A stretch of 64,000 bases of DNA from Syncephalastrum monosporum B8922 (lineage: Eukaryota; Mucoromycota; Mucoromycetes; Mucorales; Syncephalastraceae): contig JNEN01000714.1 of assembly GCA_000697355.1 (NCBI GenBank), positions 1 through 64,000 of the forward strand. Direction: 5' to 3'. Positions 10,545 to 21,783 of this stretch are shown here, piece by piece. Positions within the stretch are counted from its first letter, which is position 1, and the number at the start of each line of letters is the position of its first letter. The notes beneath the pieces are model-generated. The model ran no database searches. It had not been told where the DNA came from and was given only the letters and a program-made list of their open reading frames with translations. The translations under genes were made by a program, and so were the position numbers.

Positions 10545-11624
10545 CTATGCACGCAGCTGGTGCTCCTTTAGTCTGAGCTCGGATCGCAGACGTTTCAAGT
10601 CGCGAATGGAAAGCTGACCGGGCGCAGCGACAGTCGCGAGCGTCGGATGGGTAGCAGGCGTGAGGAAACGATTGGCCACACGAGTCAGAATACCGAGCTC
10701 GCCCATGTTGATGAGAATCACAGCCTCACAGCCGCTGGCGTCCACCTGGTCGCGGAAGCTCTCCAGCTCTCTATTGTCTGCCATCGAGTGCGCCGTGCCG
10801 ACAAGCTTCAAAATGTCGAGTTTGAACGCCGATGCACGCTTATGAGCCTCCAGCATGGTCCGAGACGACCAGCCTCTGAGATCGTGGAAGGATCCAATCA
10901 CCTTGGTGCCGGGGTAATAGGTGCGGTTGAAAGACATGACCTGATCGAGAGCACGGTCCGACAAAGTCGTGAACTCAAGGTCGACATACGCGCAGTTCCA
11001 GCGGTGCGCCCAAGCAAGGAGCGCATGGTACTCATGGTGGTTATCAGAAGGAAACTTGCCGGATTGAGGAACCGTGCGTACAGTAAAAACGATGGGCGTC
11101 TCGAGCGACGGTAACCGATGTCTCAGTAGCGCGAGCTGGTCGCCCGCCGTTTCCACCCAAGACTTATCCTCTGCCTTGTGCAGCAAGTCGACCCGGAACT
11201 CCACCGCATCGGCCCCCTCGAGCCATTGTGCAACAAGGTACGACGGCTGCTCCTTGAAGTCTTCGACGGTGGGTGTGACAAAGAAAGACGCGTTCCGCGA
11301 ATTGAGATGGATCGGGCGGGTCACCCTAGCCAGGAACTCCAGGCCGGCTTGGATTGCGTTGGATTCGTCCAATTTGACCACGTATTCATACCACCGCGTC
11401 TTTGCACCCAAGCACGTGCTCCCGGCCCGGTCAGTGAAGCTCACTATACACCAGGTCCCATGTTGGCATTTTTTGTCCTCCAGGAGCATTGTCTCGGCCT
11501 CGTCATGCTCCATCATCACGACGTCGCCCACGGTGGACGCTGGAACAAGAGAATTTATTACCCAATCCCTGACGGAAGACGCAGCACACACGATAATCTT
11601 GCACGACCCCTGGTCTGTCTCTTT

Positions 11625-11656
<32 letters not shown>

Positions 11657-12984
11657 GCTGATCCAGTTGGTGTTTACTGTCCTTAACCAGCGTGTCATCC
11701 CGATAGTAGGCCGCCAGCACCGTGCGGATCACATGATCTTCGACAGGGATAGCTGAGCGTTCAAACGTCTCACCGATTTTGGAGAGGAGGACAATTCTTT
11801 TCTGCCCGCCTTGGTTTTTTTTGTCAACTTGCATGATGCGCATAATATCGGCTACGGTGACCCAGTCCGCAATCAGACGAGGATCGGTGGGCAGGTTGTA
11901 CGAGGCGAGACATCGGCGCAGGCGGTCGACTGCTCCTTCACTCGCGTGGCCCATCGCACATGCAATTTCCGCCTCAAGCAGCATGCCGAGTGAAACACAC
12001 TCTCCGTGTAACCAGCCATGTGCGGGTCCGACCAGGGCCTCCAAGGCATGGCCCACTGAGTGTCCAAAATTCAAAAGACCGCGCAATCCACCTTCGCGTT
12101 CGTCCGCATTGACCACTTCGGCCTTGACCTTGACCGCGGCAAGAATTGCTTCTTCGAGCAAGGCGCGCGCCTGAGGATCCGTGACTGAAGCATATGATAC
12201 AAGCCCAGAAGAATAAGGGAGATGGATAAAGCAATGGCGATATGTCACCGATTTGTTTTATATGTCTTACCGTGCAGGGTGCCCACCCTTTGCTGTTCCA
12301 AACGCTCGAAATTCTCCAGGGACCAAATTGCAGCCGTCTACTGAAAAAAGGCTAATTAGTTGTTTTTTTCTTTGTTTTCATCTTCGTGTCACCGAGGTCT
12401 CAAAGAATAAACAACCGGACCTTAATGACCTCGGCCATGCCATTCGCGAACTCGCGTGGCGGCAGAGTCGACAGCGTATGGATATCCATGTAGATGCGCG
12501 TAGGTTGCCAAAAGGCACCGATTAAGTTCTTGCCGTGTCGAGTGTCAATCGCTGTTTTGCCACCGATACTCGAATCCACCATGGCAAGTAGGGTGGTCGG
12601 GATCTGAACAAATGGTACGCCACGCATGAATGTTGCGGCCACAAAGCCCACCAGGTCCCCCACCACACCTCCGCCCAGCGCCAACAGGCACGTATCGCGT
12701 GTACATTGATTTTCTAGCAAGTAGTCTTCAAGTTGAGCCTTGACCGAGCGAGACTTGCTCGCCTCACCGGGTGACAACACATGGACCAAAATTCGCTTCT
12801 GTTTCGCTTGGAGACCAGTAAGTAGCGGTATAGCATGTCTGTGCAGATGCGTGTCGGTGATCAGCACATAGGTGGAGGCCTTGATAGTGCCTATCATGTC
12901 GTGGACGATGTGGTCCGTCATCTTATAGCCAAAATGGATGACATTAGGGCGGTTCAAAACGGGGAGTGTGACCAAAGGCGGCAT
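10545..12984 (-). CDS. 3-dehydroquinate synthase / 3-dehydroquinase fusion (reduced AROM)
   Basis: Three exons: 12421-12984, 12271-12337 and 10545-12184, giving 756 residues. Residues 1 to about 370 are dehydroquinate synthase: [38 protein letters not shown], and the metal-site His in [13 protein letters not shown]. After a Gln tract (386-396) and a linker of about 120 residues comes a type I dehydroquinase (about 506-745) with its key residues: AVEFRVD (Glu539, Arg541), SFHD (His644), the Schiff-base Lys670 in ILKLVG, Arg712, and APGQLS. In normal fungal AROM, EPSP synthase and shikimate kinase lie between these domains and shikimate dehydrogenase follows; none is recognisable here. The linker end (about 470-500) faintly resembles the end of a shikimate kinase. 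It would catalyse steps 2 and 3 of the shikimate pathway, or act as a regulator. The start is chosen at MPPLVTLP; an in-frame ATG at 13065 would add 27 residues. The donor of intron 1 (GTCCGG) is weak. Confidence 0.85.
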
Positions 12985-13238
12985 CGTTACGCAAAGACGT
13001 TGGAAAAGAAAGAAGTGCGCAATTAGGCAGACTTTAATTTCTTCTAATATACGCATCAACGGCATTTAGGGGAGATGGGGGTCCCATCATCTTCGACTTT
13101 TGCTTTACCGCGCTTGCGTTGCACGAACAAGAGAATAAGCATAAATACACCATGACTGGCGACCTGAGGAGCGAACATTACCTTGAACAAAGAACACCAA
13201 TCCCCTCTTCAATTCCCTTCCTATCCTTTTTAAAACCG
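12985..13238. promoter_or_regulatory. Divergent promoter region
   Basis: 254 bp between the start codons of the minus-strand dehydroquinate synthase gene and the plus-strand secreted protein gene. Both promoters must lie here or overlap the 5' ends. No element is clear enough to name. Confidence 0.4.
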
Positions 13239-14053
13239 ATGCTGGCATCCGTGCGTTTATATCTGACTCTGCTCGCTGCTTTTGTTGCCTGTCTTCAAAT
13301 AGCCATGGCTCTCCCTGTGCAGGTCCCCAATGTGAAAGGCATCCGTCTCCTTGGTCATTATCAAAACGGTCATGCTCGGCACTCCACGAGCTTACACTCG
13401 GCAAGATTCTCGGCAACGCATGCTAGTCATGCTTCTTTTACTCAGGTGAACCGGCGTCATCCATACCGTTCCAAGATAAGCACGACAACCACAAAGACCA
13501 AGTCCGTAGTCACCCCCACCAAAAAACATCATCACGCTACCACGTCCACAACCACCTCAACCACCACGACCACAAAGACGCACAAGCCCACTTCCACATC
13601 TACGAAGAAGCACAAGCCCACTCATACAACCACCACTAAAAAGGCCAAGCCTACCTCTCCGTCGTCTTCGTCTTCAGGACAGTCCCATTCGGGTGACGGC
13701 ACTTGGTACAACCCCGGCCTGGGCTCCTGTGGCTTGACCAATAGCGAATCTGATCTTATTGCAGCCTTGAATTACATTGACATGAAGAACGGTGCGAACC
13801 CAAATAACAACCCTAATTGTGGCCGCAAAATCAATGTCACTGGTCCGAAGGGCAAGGTCACAGTCAAGGTTGTGGATACGGTAAGCAGCATACCTCCTCC
13901 CATGAAAAGGAATCTAACATATCACGACTTATTTTTGTGGTCTCGTAGTGTCCGGTCTGCAAATCAGGCGACGTTGATCTCAGCCCTGCTGCTTTCGCAA
14001 AGATCGCCGACTTGGATCAAGGCCGTATTGGAATTACTTGGCAGTGGGCTTAG
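13239..14053 (+). CDS. Secreted double-psi beta-barrel (expansin/RlpA-like) protein
   Basis: Two exons, 13239-13880 and 13949-14053, giving 248 residues. The chosen ATG starts a signal peptide (MLASVRLYLTLLAAFVACL, cleaved after about AMA). An in-frame ATG at 13152 would bury this signal and is less likely. Residues about 85-150 are a Thr/Lys/Ser-rich stalk suited to O-mannosylation. The C-terminal 95 residues form a DPBB fold: GDGTWYNPGLGSCG, a Cys-rich core (NPNCGRKI), VVDTCPVC, and the typical end DLSPAAFAKIADLDQGRIGI followed by TWQWA. Such fungal proteins loosen or bind wall polysaccharides. No catalytic residue can be claimed. Confidence 0.88.
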
Positions 14054-14093
14054 AAATACAAGTGCACACGTGCTGCTTTCCGTCTACAATGGG

Positions 14094-14262
14094 TATATAC
14101 ACATACACATACATATACATATACATACGTATCACATATCACATATCAAAAAAGGGGCTGGTATCCCAGAACATTGCATATTCTAGATCAAATGGAGTTT
14201 CTATACACTACTGCGAGCGCAAAAAATAAAAAATAAAAATAAAAATAAAAATAAAAAAATAC
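14094..14262. repeat. Simple repeats between convergent genes
   Basis: An (ACATAT/ACATAC) tract at about 14096-14130 and an A-rich (AAAAT)n tract at 14221-14262 lie between the convergent ends of the secreted protein and P4-ATPase genes. Confidence 0.8.
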
Positions 14263-14285
14263 AACGTTGATATAGTACATGGATA

Positions 14286-17200
14286 TTAGAACAGAGAACC
14301 TTGCCACCAGTGATGCTTTTTCTCTTGCGTACTGGTAACGACGCCTTCGTCTGCATGGTGTTTGTCCTTCGGCCTCCGCTTCTTGCGTCGCTGCCGTTTC
14401 TCGTAATTTTCGATATGTCGCACTGTATGCATCACATCCGCATACCACCATTGACTGACAAAGGAAACCAAGTATCGCGGCAGCAAAGCCACTGTCACAG
14501 CCGCCAGGAGTGTCAGCCAGAAAGTACCTCCGCCAAAGAGCATGTTACCCATGCCGTAGATATCCACACTCGGGAATAGGCCATAGATCAGCGTAAAGAG
14601 GAAGGTAACGATGAGTTCAAGAGAGATGAAGAAGAATTGGAACCACGTCCAATAATAAGTGTTGAAACCCGGAACCAGATTGGCTACCACAATGGCCGTG
14701 ATCGCGACAGCGGACGAGAATTGGAGCATGGAGGCGGGGTGTCCGTTTGGGTTGGGGTCGTTGTTGTCATATAAGAAGTAAAAGGCGTAGAAGACGACGA
14801 GCGACTGCCAAATGGCATCGCTGAAGTAGAGCCAGAACCGCCGCTGGGTATAGAGCTTGTGGTCGATCCCGGTTTGATAAACCTGCGGGTAGCGACTTAG
14901 ATAGCGCGCCGTGATGTCTTGATCCGAAGCACCCAAGATAACGACGGGAGCAACGGTGAAGATGACGTTGTAAAGTTGGAGGAACGAATAGTCGTAGAAA
15001 AGGTTACCCGAGAAACGGCTGTAGATTTGATACCAGAGCGACGGCAGGACCCACATGGTGTTCTTGTAGAAGAAGTTGAGAATCATTTCCGAGATACGAT
15101 GATAATTCCAATGGCCTTGCACGAGCAGCAATTTGTGTAAAAATCGAAACTGAGCGATTGCATAGTCAGCTGCCATACTGGCCTGGACACCTTCTTGGCC
15201 AGTAATACCGACGCCGACGTTAGCGGCCTGTATCATGCTCACGTCGTTCGCGCCGTCACCAATTGCAAGCGTAACTACATCCTGGCCTTGGCGCACCATT
15301 TCAACCACGAGGGCTTTCTGCAGAGGGCTCACGCGGCAGCAGACGACACTTTTGCATAGGAGCGCAAGCTGGAGGAGACTGTGCTTTAGCTCCGCGGTCT
15401 CAAATAGGTGTGTCAGAGCTGAGCCTTCAATGATCAGCGCGTGGGTTTCCTCCGGTCGACTGGCAATGCTTTGGGCCACCTCGTTCACATTATCGCCCGT
15501 ACCTTTCAGGGTCCATAGATGCATACCACTGTCTAAAAGGTTGCTAGCATAGCCAATGTTGATAGCTGTCTCCAGCTTGTCGCCGGTTAGAACCCACACT
15601 TTGATGCCGGCATGGCGCAAGTCCTCGATACACTGCGGTACGCCTTCTTGTAGTTTGTCCTCAATGCCAGTGGCACCTAAGAGCTGGAGGTCACGCTCAA
15701 TGCTGTCCTGTACCGCCTCCAACTTGGTCACACGGTTTTCCGCGGCAGTACTCGCCTTCTCGAGCTCGACATTCCATTTTTCGTAGGTCTCGGGGTCCAA
15801 CCGGCGATATCCGAGCATGAGTGTGCGTAAGCCGTCGTTCGAATACTGGTCGATGTCGTGCTGCGTCTGGCGGATAATGGTATCCTGCAAAGGTGCGAGA
15901 CGCTCCAATATGACATTGTCGGCGCCTTTGCAGTACAAGACAATGTCGTTCCATGGCTCGGGTCGGCGAACGATGACACTCATGCGCTTGCGTGTCGAGT
16001 TAAATTCGAGGACGTTGAGGAGCTCGAAAGTGTGCTCAGTGCCAAGGACGTCCACCAGCAGATCCTTGTTATCACGCGATAGAAAAGTAAATCCAGCATC
16101 TTTGGCGGCACTAACAAGGGCGGCTTCGTCAGGCGACTCCGCCTTGTAGATAATCTGAGTTTCGACGGTGGGGTCCACCAAGTTAGGTCGGCTCAAGTTG
16201 GTGATGGCGTCAAACTCTTCGCCACGACGGCTCCGCGTGCTTTGGTTGCGCTTCAAGGGTTGCCTCTTGAGATGCTGGCGTAACCGATGACGTTTTTTCT
16301 TTTTCTGGTGTGCTCGTTCTTTTATCACAAGCGGATCGTCGTCTTCTGCAATGACCTGGGGCTGATTGCTTTTCTCCTCGTCTTCGACGTTCTCCTCCTC
16401 CTCTTGGATGACCTTGCCATCCTTGTCCGGCTTATCAACAACGACGGTGTGGCACAGAGACAGTAGGAGAAAGAATTCGTGAATGCGGCCGGTATTGTTT
16501 TCGACCACAGCGTCGGATGCCGTGCTGCCTGATGCTGTTGCCGCAGTGGTGTCCTTAATGGTATTGTCTGTTTTGGGAGCATGCTCGGCCTGCATATCCC
16601 GAAAGAGTTGTGGATCCGCAAAAGGCAAACGATCGGGGTCGAGGCTGGAATACCGTGGCTGAAACAACGCGTGCATAGTATGCTTGTAATCCTCAAAGAT
16701 GGCTGCACGTCGTTGTGAGAACTCGTCTGGATCGTTATTGTCTTCGTCAGTGTTAGCGCGCTGTTGCTCGTGGCTGGTGGGCAGCAGGAGACTGGCTCGC
16801 GCAGACATGTTGTCCTCCTCGACGGCAGCTGGTTTCTGCTGGTCCTCCTTTTCTCGGCGAAGTCGGGCGCCACGTGCGCCTTCCGTTTCAGGGGCGAAGC
16901 CGTTGTTACCGTATCGTTTGCCTCCAATAGTGCACTCTCGGAACTCCATAATGTTCCGAGTCAGGGTGCCTGTCTTGTCTGAAAAGAGATATTCCACCTG
17001 GCCTAGGTCATCCGAGAGATTCCACTGAGGAGCCCCAAATTAGCCAAATAAGCCCTTTTCTTTTTTTCCCTGCAAACAGAAACGTACAGATTTCGGGACG
17101 CAAGTGGCATCTGTTGCTTCGTCATACATGTCTAGATCGCTCCAAATAAAGTAAGCCTAGCATAATCCATAATGTGAGATAAATCAAGCTAATAAATGAG

Positions 17201-18785
17201 TGGTATTGATTGACTACCTGGAACGTCTTGACAAACTCAATGGACACATAGAGGGAGATGGGTATGATGCTGTTAAATATGATCAAAGCAGACCAGAAAT
17301 TGGTAAAGCCGACGAAGGCAGGCGATTCAGTTTGGCGTGAATATAGGCTGCCACCTGCATCATTATCGTCTTGTGCTTTTTGGAAGCCGGCCATGATAGC
17401 ACAGACAAGGCAAAGGATAAACAAAACGACGAAGGAGATAATGACCTGAATAGGCAGATCCATCAGTTGCTACAAGGGAGAGATCGTTGTCGTGTGCTTA
17501 CATGTCTATTCATATCTTTTTCGATGCGACTGCGCTTACTGGGCGTTTCGCCCGAGTTCTGAATAATTTTGGACTCTGTACCAGTGTATAGCACGAGTGC
17601 GATAGCCCATTGTGTATTTCTGACGACATGGCCTCGTAGCACCAGGTTGTCGATATCGATGGGGATCTTCTTGCGCTCTGCAAACTTGCCCTGACCGTCC
17701 TTATCGACGAGGACAACGGTGCCTTCGAAAGAATAGAGGTCGGGGGTAGGTGGTCCTGCTTCGACGTAGAGGTGGACCTCGTCGAGGCATTCGGCACCGC
17801 TTTGGAGGTGTGACAGGTCATCGATACCGTGGCGAGGCTTCAGATTGGTTTCTCCATCGAGATCCTTTGTTTCGACGAAGCATAGGCCCGAAGGATCGGA
17901 GGAAGACAGGAGGAGCGCGTCGGCAGGGCAGCTATCGCCGTTGCGCAGGAAAATGAAGTCGCCCACGCGTACGTCCATCGAAAAAGACCGACCAAAGACG
18001 CCGCGCTGCTGCTGCTGCTGTTGTTGTTGGCCTGGATTTGCTTCGGCCGACGTGCTCCTCTTTTTCCGCGCGAGTCGCTTCCACAACGGTTGGGACAGAG
18101 AAGAGGGCAGCTCGGCATCGGGTGGATAGTTTGTGTTCTGGTAGCCAATGAGCGTATACGACACGCTTCCGTTGTAACGAGCGTCGACCTTGTGGCGTTG
18201 GTAATCTTCGAATCCATCCTTGATCGCAGTAATGGCAACCACAACACAGATCGGCAGCAGGGTCAAGGCGGGTGAATCGACTCCAAAGTAAGGAATGAGC
18301 TGCAAGATGGCCATAGCCAAGAAGTACATGTTGGCAGCCCGGCGGAACTGCTCAAACAGGTTCTTGGGCGCAAAGGACCAAACGGTGTACCTCGAGGTAC
18401 GCACCTTGTTCGAGACGAACTGGTTCCTCGGCGTACCGTTCTTTGTCAACTCGTATTTTGGCAGCGGGAGATTCACAAACACGCGACGGCTGCCCCCTTT
18501 CATGCGTCGTAGTTTGACGTTGGTTGCGCTGGTTGCGCTGGCGCTGGTGGTGTTGGCTGTAGCTGTTAAGGCTGTCGTCGTCGTTGTCGTCGTTGTCGTC
18601 TGTGATGTGTGCGTACTGCTTTGAGGTGCAGGTGCGTCGGCCGGTGGGGTTGCGAGTGAGGTTGAGCTCGATACAGCCGACCTCATGACAATCTCCTCGT
18701 ACGTATCATCTTTGCGCGCAGGCAGTGTCGTATCCCGCGAGTGATCAAGCGCCCTCCGCGAACGCCAAGATCGAAACCACTTCAT
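14286..18785 (-). CDS. P4-type phospholipid-transporting ATPase (flippase)
   Basis: Four exons: 17502-18785, 17218-17469, 17088-17156 and 14286-17024, giving 1447 residues. It moves phospholipids to the cytosolic leaflet. Visible hallmarks: [19 protein letters not shown] at the first membrane segment; the actuator-domain motif [24 protein letters not shown] in membrane segment 4 (the P4-specific PISL in place of cation ligands); the phosphorylated Asp551 in [24 protein letters not shown]; and [20 protein letters not shown] set of C-terminal membrane segments follows. It is longest in two disordered parts: the N-terminus (Ser/Thr-rich, residues 35-90, with a Gln tract near 255) and an acidic-basic insert after the phosphorylation site, with many Glu and Lys runs. 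Family members sit in Golgi, endosome or plasma membrane. I cannot decide between Dnf1/2-like and Drs2-like classes by eye. Confidence 0.93.
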
Positions 18786-19277
18786 ATCATGAGGAGATGG
18801 AGGAGAAAGGAAAAGAAAAAGTAAACAAGAAAAGAAGGAAAAAAAAAGATAAAACGAATAAATGAATAAAAAAGGTCAAGATATAAAAATACAGGTGAGT
18901 GATGTTGCAAGCTCAATAAGTCTGTGAGTGTGTCTCTGTATCGCCTCCGCCCCCGAAAGAGGAATGACCGTATTTCTGCACAGCCCAGCAACTGTGCCTC
19001 TTCATGTGGCCCGCTCTGCGGACTCCTTCCCTAACGCCTTCATTCTCTTTCCTTTTTCTTCTTCTTCCATTGAGCAACTGCTCTTCTTAATTGCATATCG
19101 GCATGCAATTTCTTTTCCTTTGGATCCACAGCCTCTTGGTTATTTTCTGATCTTTCCACCCGGCCGAGAAACACCGACGGATAGGACGCCACAGGCCACG
19201 AAAAAATATATAAAAAAAAAAGGGAAACAGAACCATGGGGTCCTCAACGCACGCCAAGATCAACACCAGCTTCTATT

Positions 19278-19285
19278 TGACGTCA
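19278..19285. promoter_or_regulatory. CRE-like palindrome TGACGTCA
   Basis: A perfect TGACGTCA palindrome lies about 490 bp upstream of the P4-ATPase start codon; a second one is at 22358-22365. This is the consensus for bZIP factors of the ATF/CREB type. Position alone does not prove that it works. Confidence 0.25.
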
Positions 19286-21619
19286 TTCCTTCCAATACGT
19301 CTTCCAAATACTGGTAAATATACCTTACACTTCTGCTTTGTGTTGCCCTTTGCTATGCCCTATTTACACCGAAACATGATGAACATGAAAATTATCGCGA
19401 CCACCGAAATGTCGCTGCAAATCCAGCCCGCCTGAAAAATACAAAGGAAAAAAAAGAAAAGAAGCACCAAGCCTAATTTGATCAATTCTCGTGACACGAG
19501 CAGCCATGCACGCCTGTGATAGACCAATCCGATTCCATCCCGCCATCTTTCTCTTGTTGCTACATCCGCTTTCGTTGACCGACACAAAACCAAACCTGAT
19601 CTGGACCGTTGCCACTACCAATAACATGAGAATGTGCGAATCAGCCTTTGCATTGGAAAATATGTGATTAGAATGCAGGCAGAGATACCCATATCGATAT
19701 GCAAAAAGTCTTCATTAGAAACAATTGTCTGAAACGTAGACTTACGATGCTACTGCATGAACATGCATATCCCTTACGTCAAATTAGCACCCGATGCATT
19801 CATATCATTAACACTTGCGTACGTAAGCAAAAAGGGTACACACATCTTGAAGCCGGCAGTGTTTTTTCAAGCGACTTATAATCTATGAGCACTGCAAACA
19901 CATAATCACTCATAGGACTATTTCGCGATAAGCTGATAGGGTTGCAGTATGAGCCCTAGTCCATCATTTTTTGTTTATGCTGCATGTGGCTGAGCATATG
20001 TTTGCCCAAAAGTATAAATTGTGCCCTCGGACAAGATCGTCAACTGGCTGCAGGCGATACATCGTCTATCTCCGAACAAAGTGAGGCTAAAGAACTGGTA
20101 GTGGTGGTAATGATGGAAGGCATAAAGTCATCGCGCTCTGAGTTATTCAAGCGATCTGGGGGCCAACACTGTCGGCTTCACCAAGGAATACCGAGTAGGC
20201 AATGGCCAGGGCCGAAAACATCATTGACGAAGGCCATTAGAAGAGAAAAGATAGGCAAGTAATGGCAGACTTTTCTAGCAAAAGAAGAAGAAGAAAAAAA
20301 AGAAAAGTGACAGCTGTTCTTCTTCCACGACCCAAGTAGAATAGGAAAACGTTTCTGCACAACATTCTCCTAAACCCCGTGAGATCTCGTAGTAATTTCA
20401 CTGTTACTGCCGCTTCTTCTGGTATCATTACGCTACTTCTTTGGGATCAAAGATCGCACTCAGCACCTTCAGCATTCATCTATTGGCATCATCACAGCGA
20501 CTTCATGTTCTCTCTATAGCTCATTAAATTTGAGCAGCATAAGGGCACGAAATTGCGTCTAATGGTCAAAACATGATAGACGCGGAATACTAGCAGTATA
20601 AGACGAATAAGCTTAAAAGAAAAGCAGGTGAGTCTCTAATTCTTTCAAGTATACCTTTGCGAAGCGTGTGCCGCTAACAGTACACAAATGATGTGTGTCA
20701 TACATCACAAAAGGTTTATTCGAGCTTCTCATGTTCATTATAGAGACCGATATAACATTGTTCGCTATACTCGTTATAACCAAGTAGATAGTGATGGCAG
20801 GTAGATCTCCGATGTGATTATGTACTGGTGAAATAGAGCCCGTGTGTGTTCGCTTCGTTTGAGCCAAGGCCGAGATGGGATGTGCAATATTTAATGTTCG
20901 CGTCTGTCTGATGTCGATTATCGGTTGCCCGCTGACATTAGAGCATGTCTGGCACCAGAACCATCTTCCAGTTCTTATTTAAAAGGCGCCGTTCGGTCCA
21001 CTTAAGGAGTTGCTGTACGATGCGACCTGGAATTGTTATCCGCTGACCACGGTTACGACCATTCTTGTCGCCGGTTTTCTGTTTGATGTGATCGTTTCCT
21101 TTAACTGGTCTGATCTGGCACGCATTCAAAAGACAGCCTTCGGCAGCTGCGATTTTGTAAATCTGATTGAAATATATTTATTATCAATGAATGAACAAGA
21201 ATCTTCCGGTAATCGTCAGCGTAATAGATCTTTTTCTCAGGTCCTCCATTCGAATACTCCCCTAATGATCCAGCTTTGTTGAATTGATGACTGATGACTG
21301 ATGACTGATGATTGAGCACCGTAACTCTTTAGTCCTACAAAAGGAATAAAGACGACTAAATGCTGACGGACAGAAAATCTTATTCATGGATAGATATTCC
21401 GTATGCACATACTATGCAGAATACTGTTAGAGTGGCAACGAGAGCGAAAAGATCAAACGCAATGTCTGTTTGTACTTTTGCGCTCTCTTGCCTCTGCTTT
21501 CCCCAGCGAGGGTCATTTACAAGGAAAACCTGTTTGTTATAGAAGATCTACTGATACTGTGAGTATCAACAGCTTCAAAGCATTATACTTCGATCACTTA
21601 GTGTCGCCCAAAACGGGGG

Positions 21620-21783
21620 TTTGGGGGCTGGCCCCCAACAAGCTTTGCGACGCGGGAAGGAGTGATCCGGAGATCTAGTGGAGGCTGTGATGACCCAGAG
21701 CCGAAGGCGGAGGGGCTCAATCACATCCGAAACGTAGATCAGAGGCTCACGTATGACCGCAGCGAAGCGGTCACAAAGCTTGT
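21620..21783. repeat. GC-rich hairpin cluster bounded by an inverted repeat
   Basis: In an AT-rich region, three perfect or near-perfect hairpins follow one another: TTGGGGGC-tg-GCCCCCAA (21621-21638), an arm pair TGTGAT...ATCACA with GAGCC...GGCTC inside (21686-21724), and TGACCGC-agcgaa-GCGGTCA (21754-21773). The 10 bp ACAAGCTTTG at 21638-21647 is repeated inverted as CAAAGCTTGT at 21774-21783, so the last two hairpins sit inside a 146 bp unit. The base composition is clearly unlike the flanks. It may be a small non-autonomous mobile element or a structured RNA. Confidence 0.6.

Noticed and set aside
13152..13238. Upstream in-frame ATG for the secreted DPBB protein
   Set aside because: It would place 29 polar residues before a clear signal peptide; the ATG at 13239 gives a canonical signal sequence.
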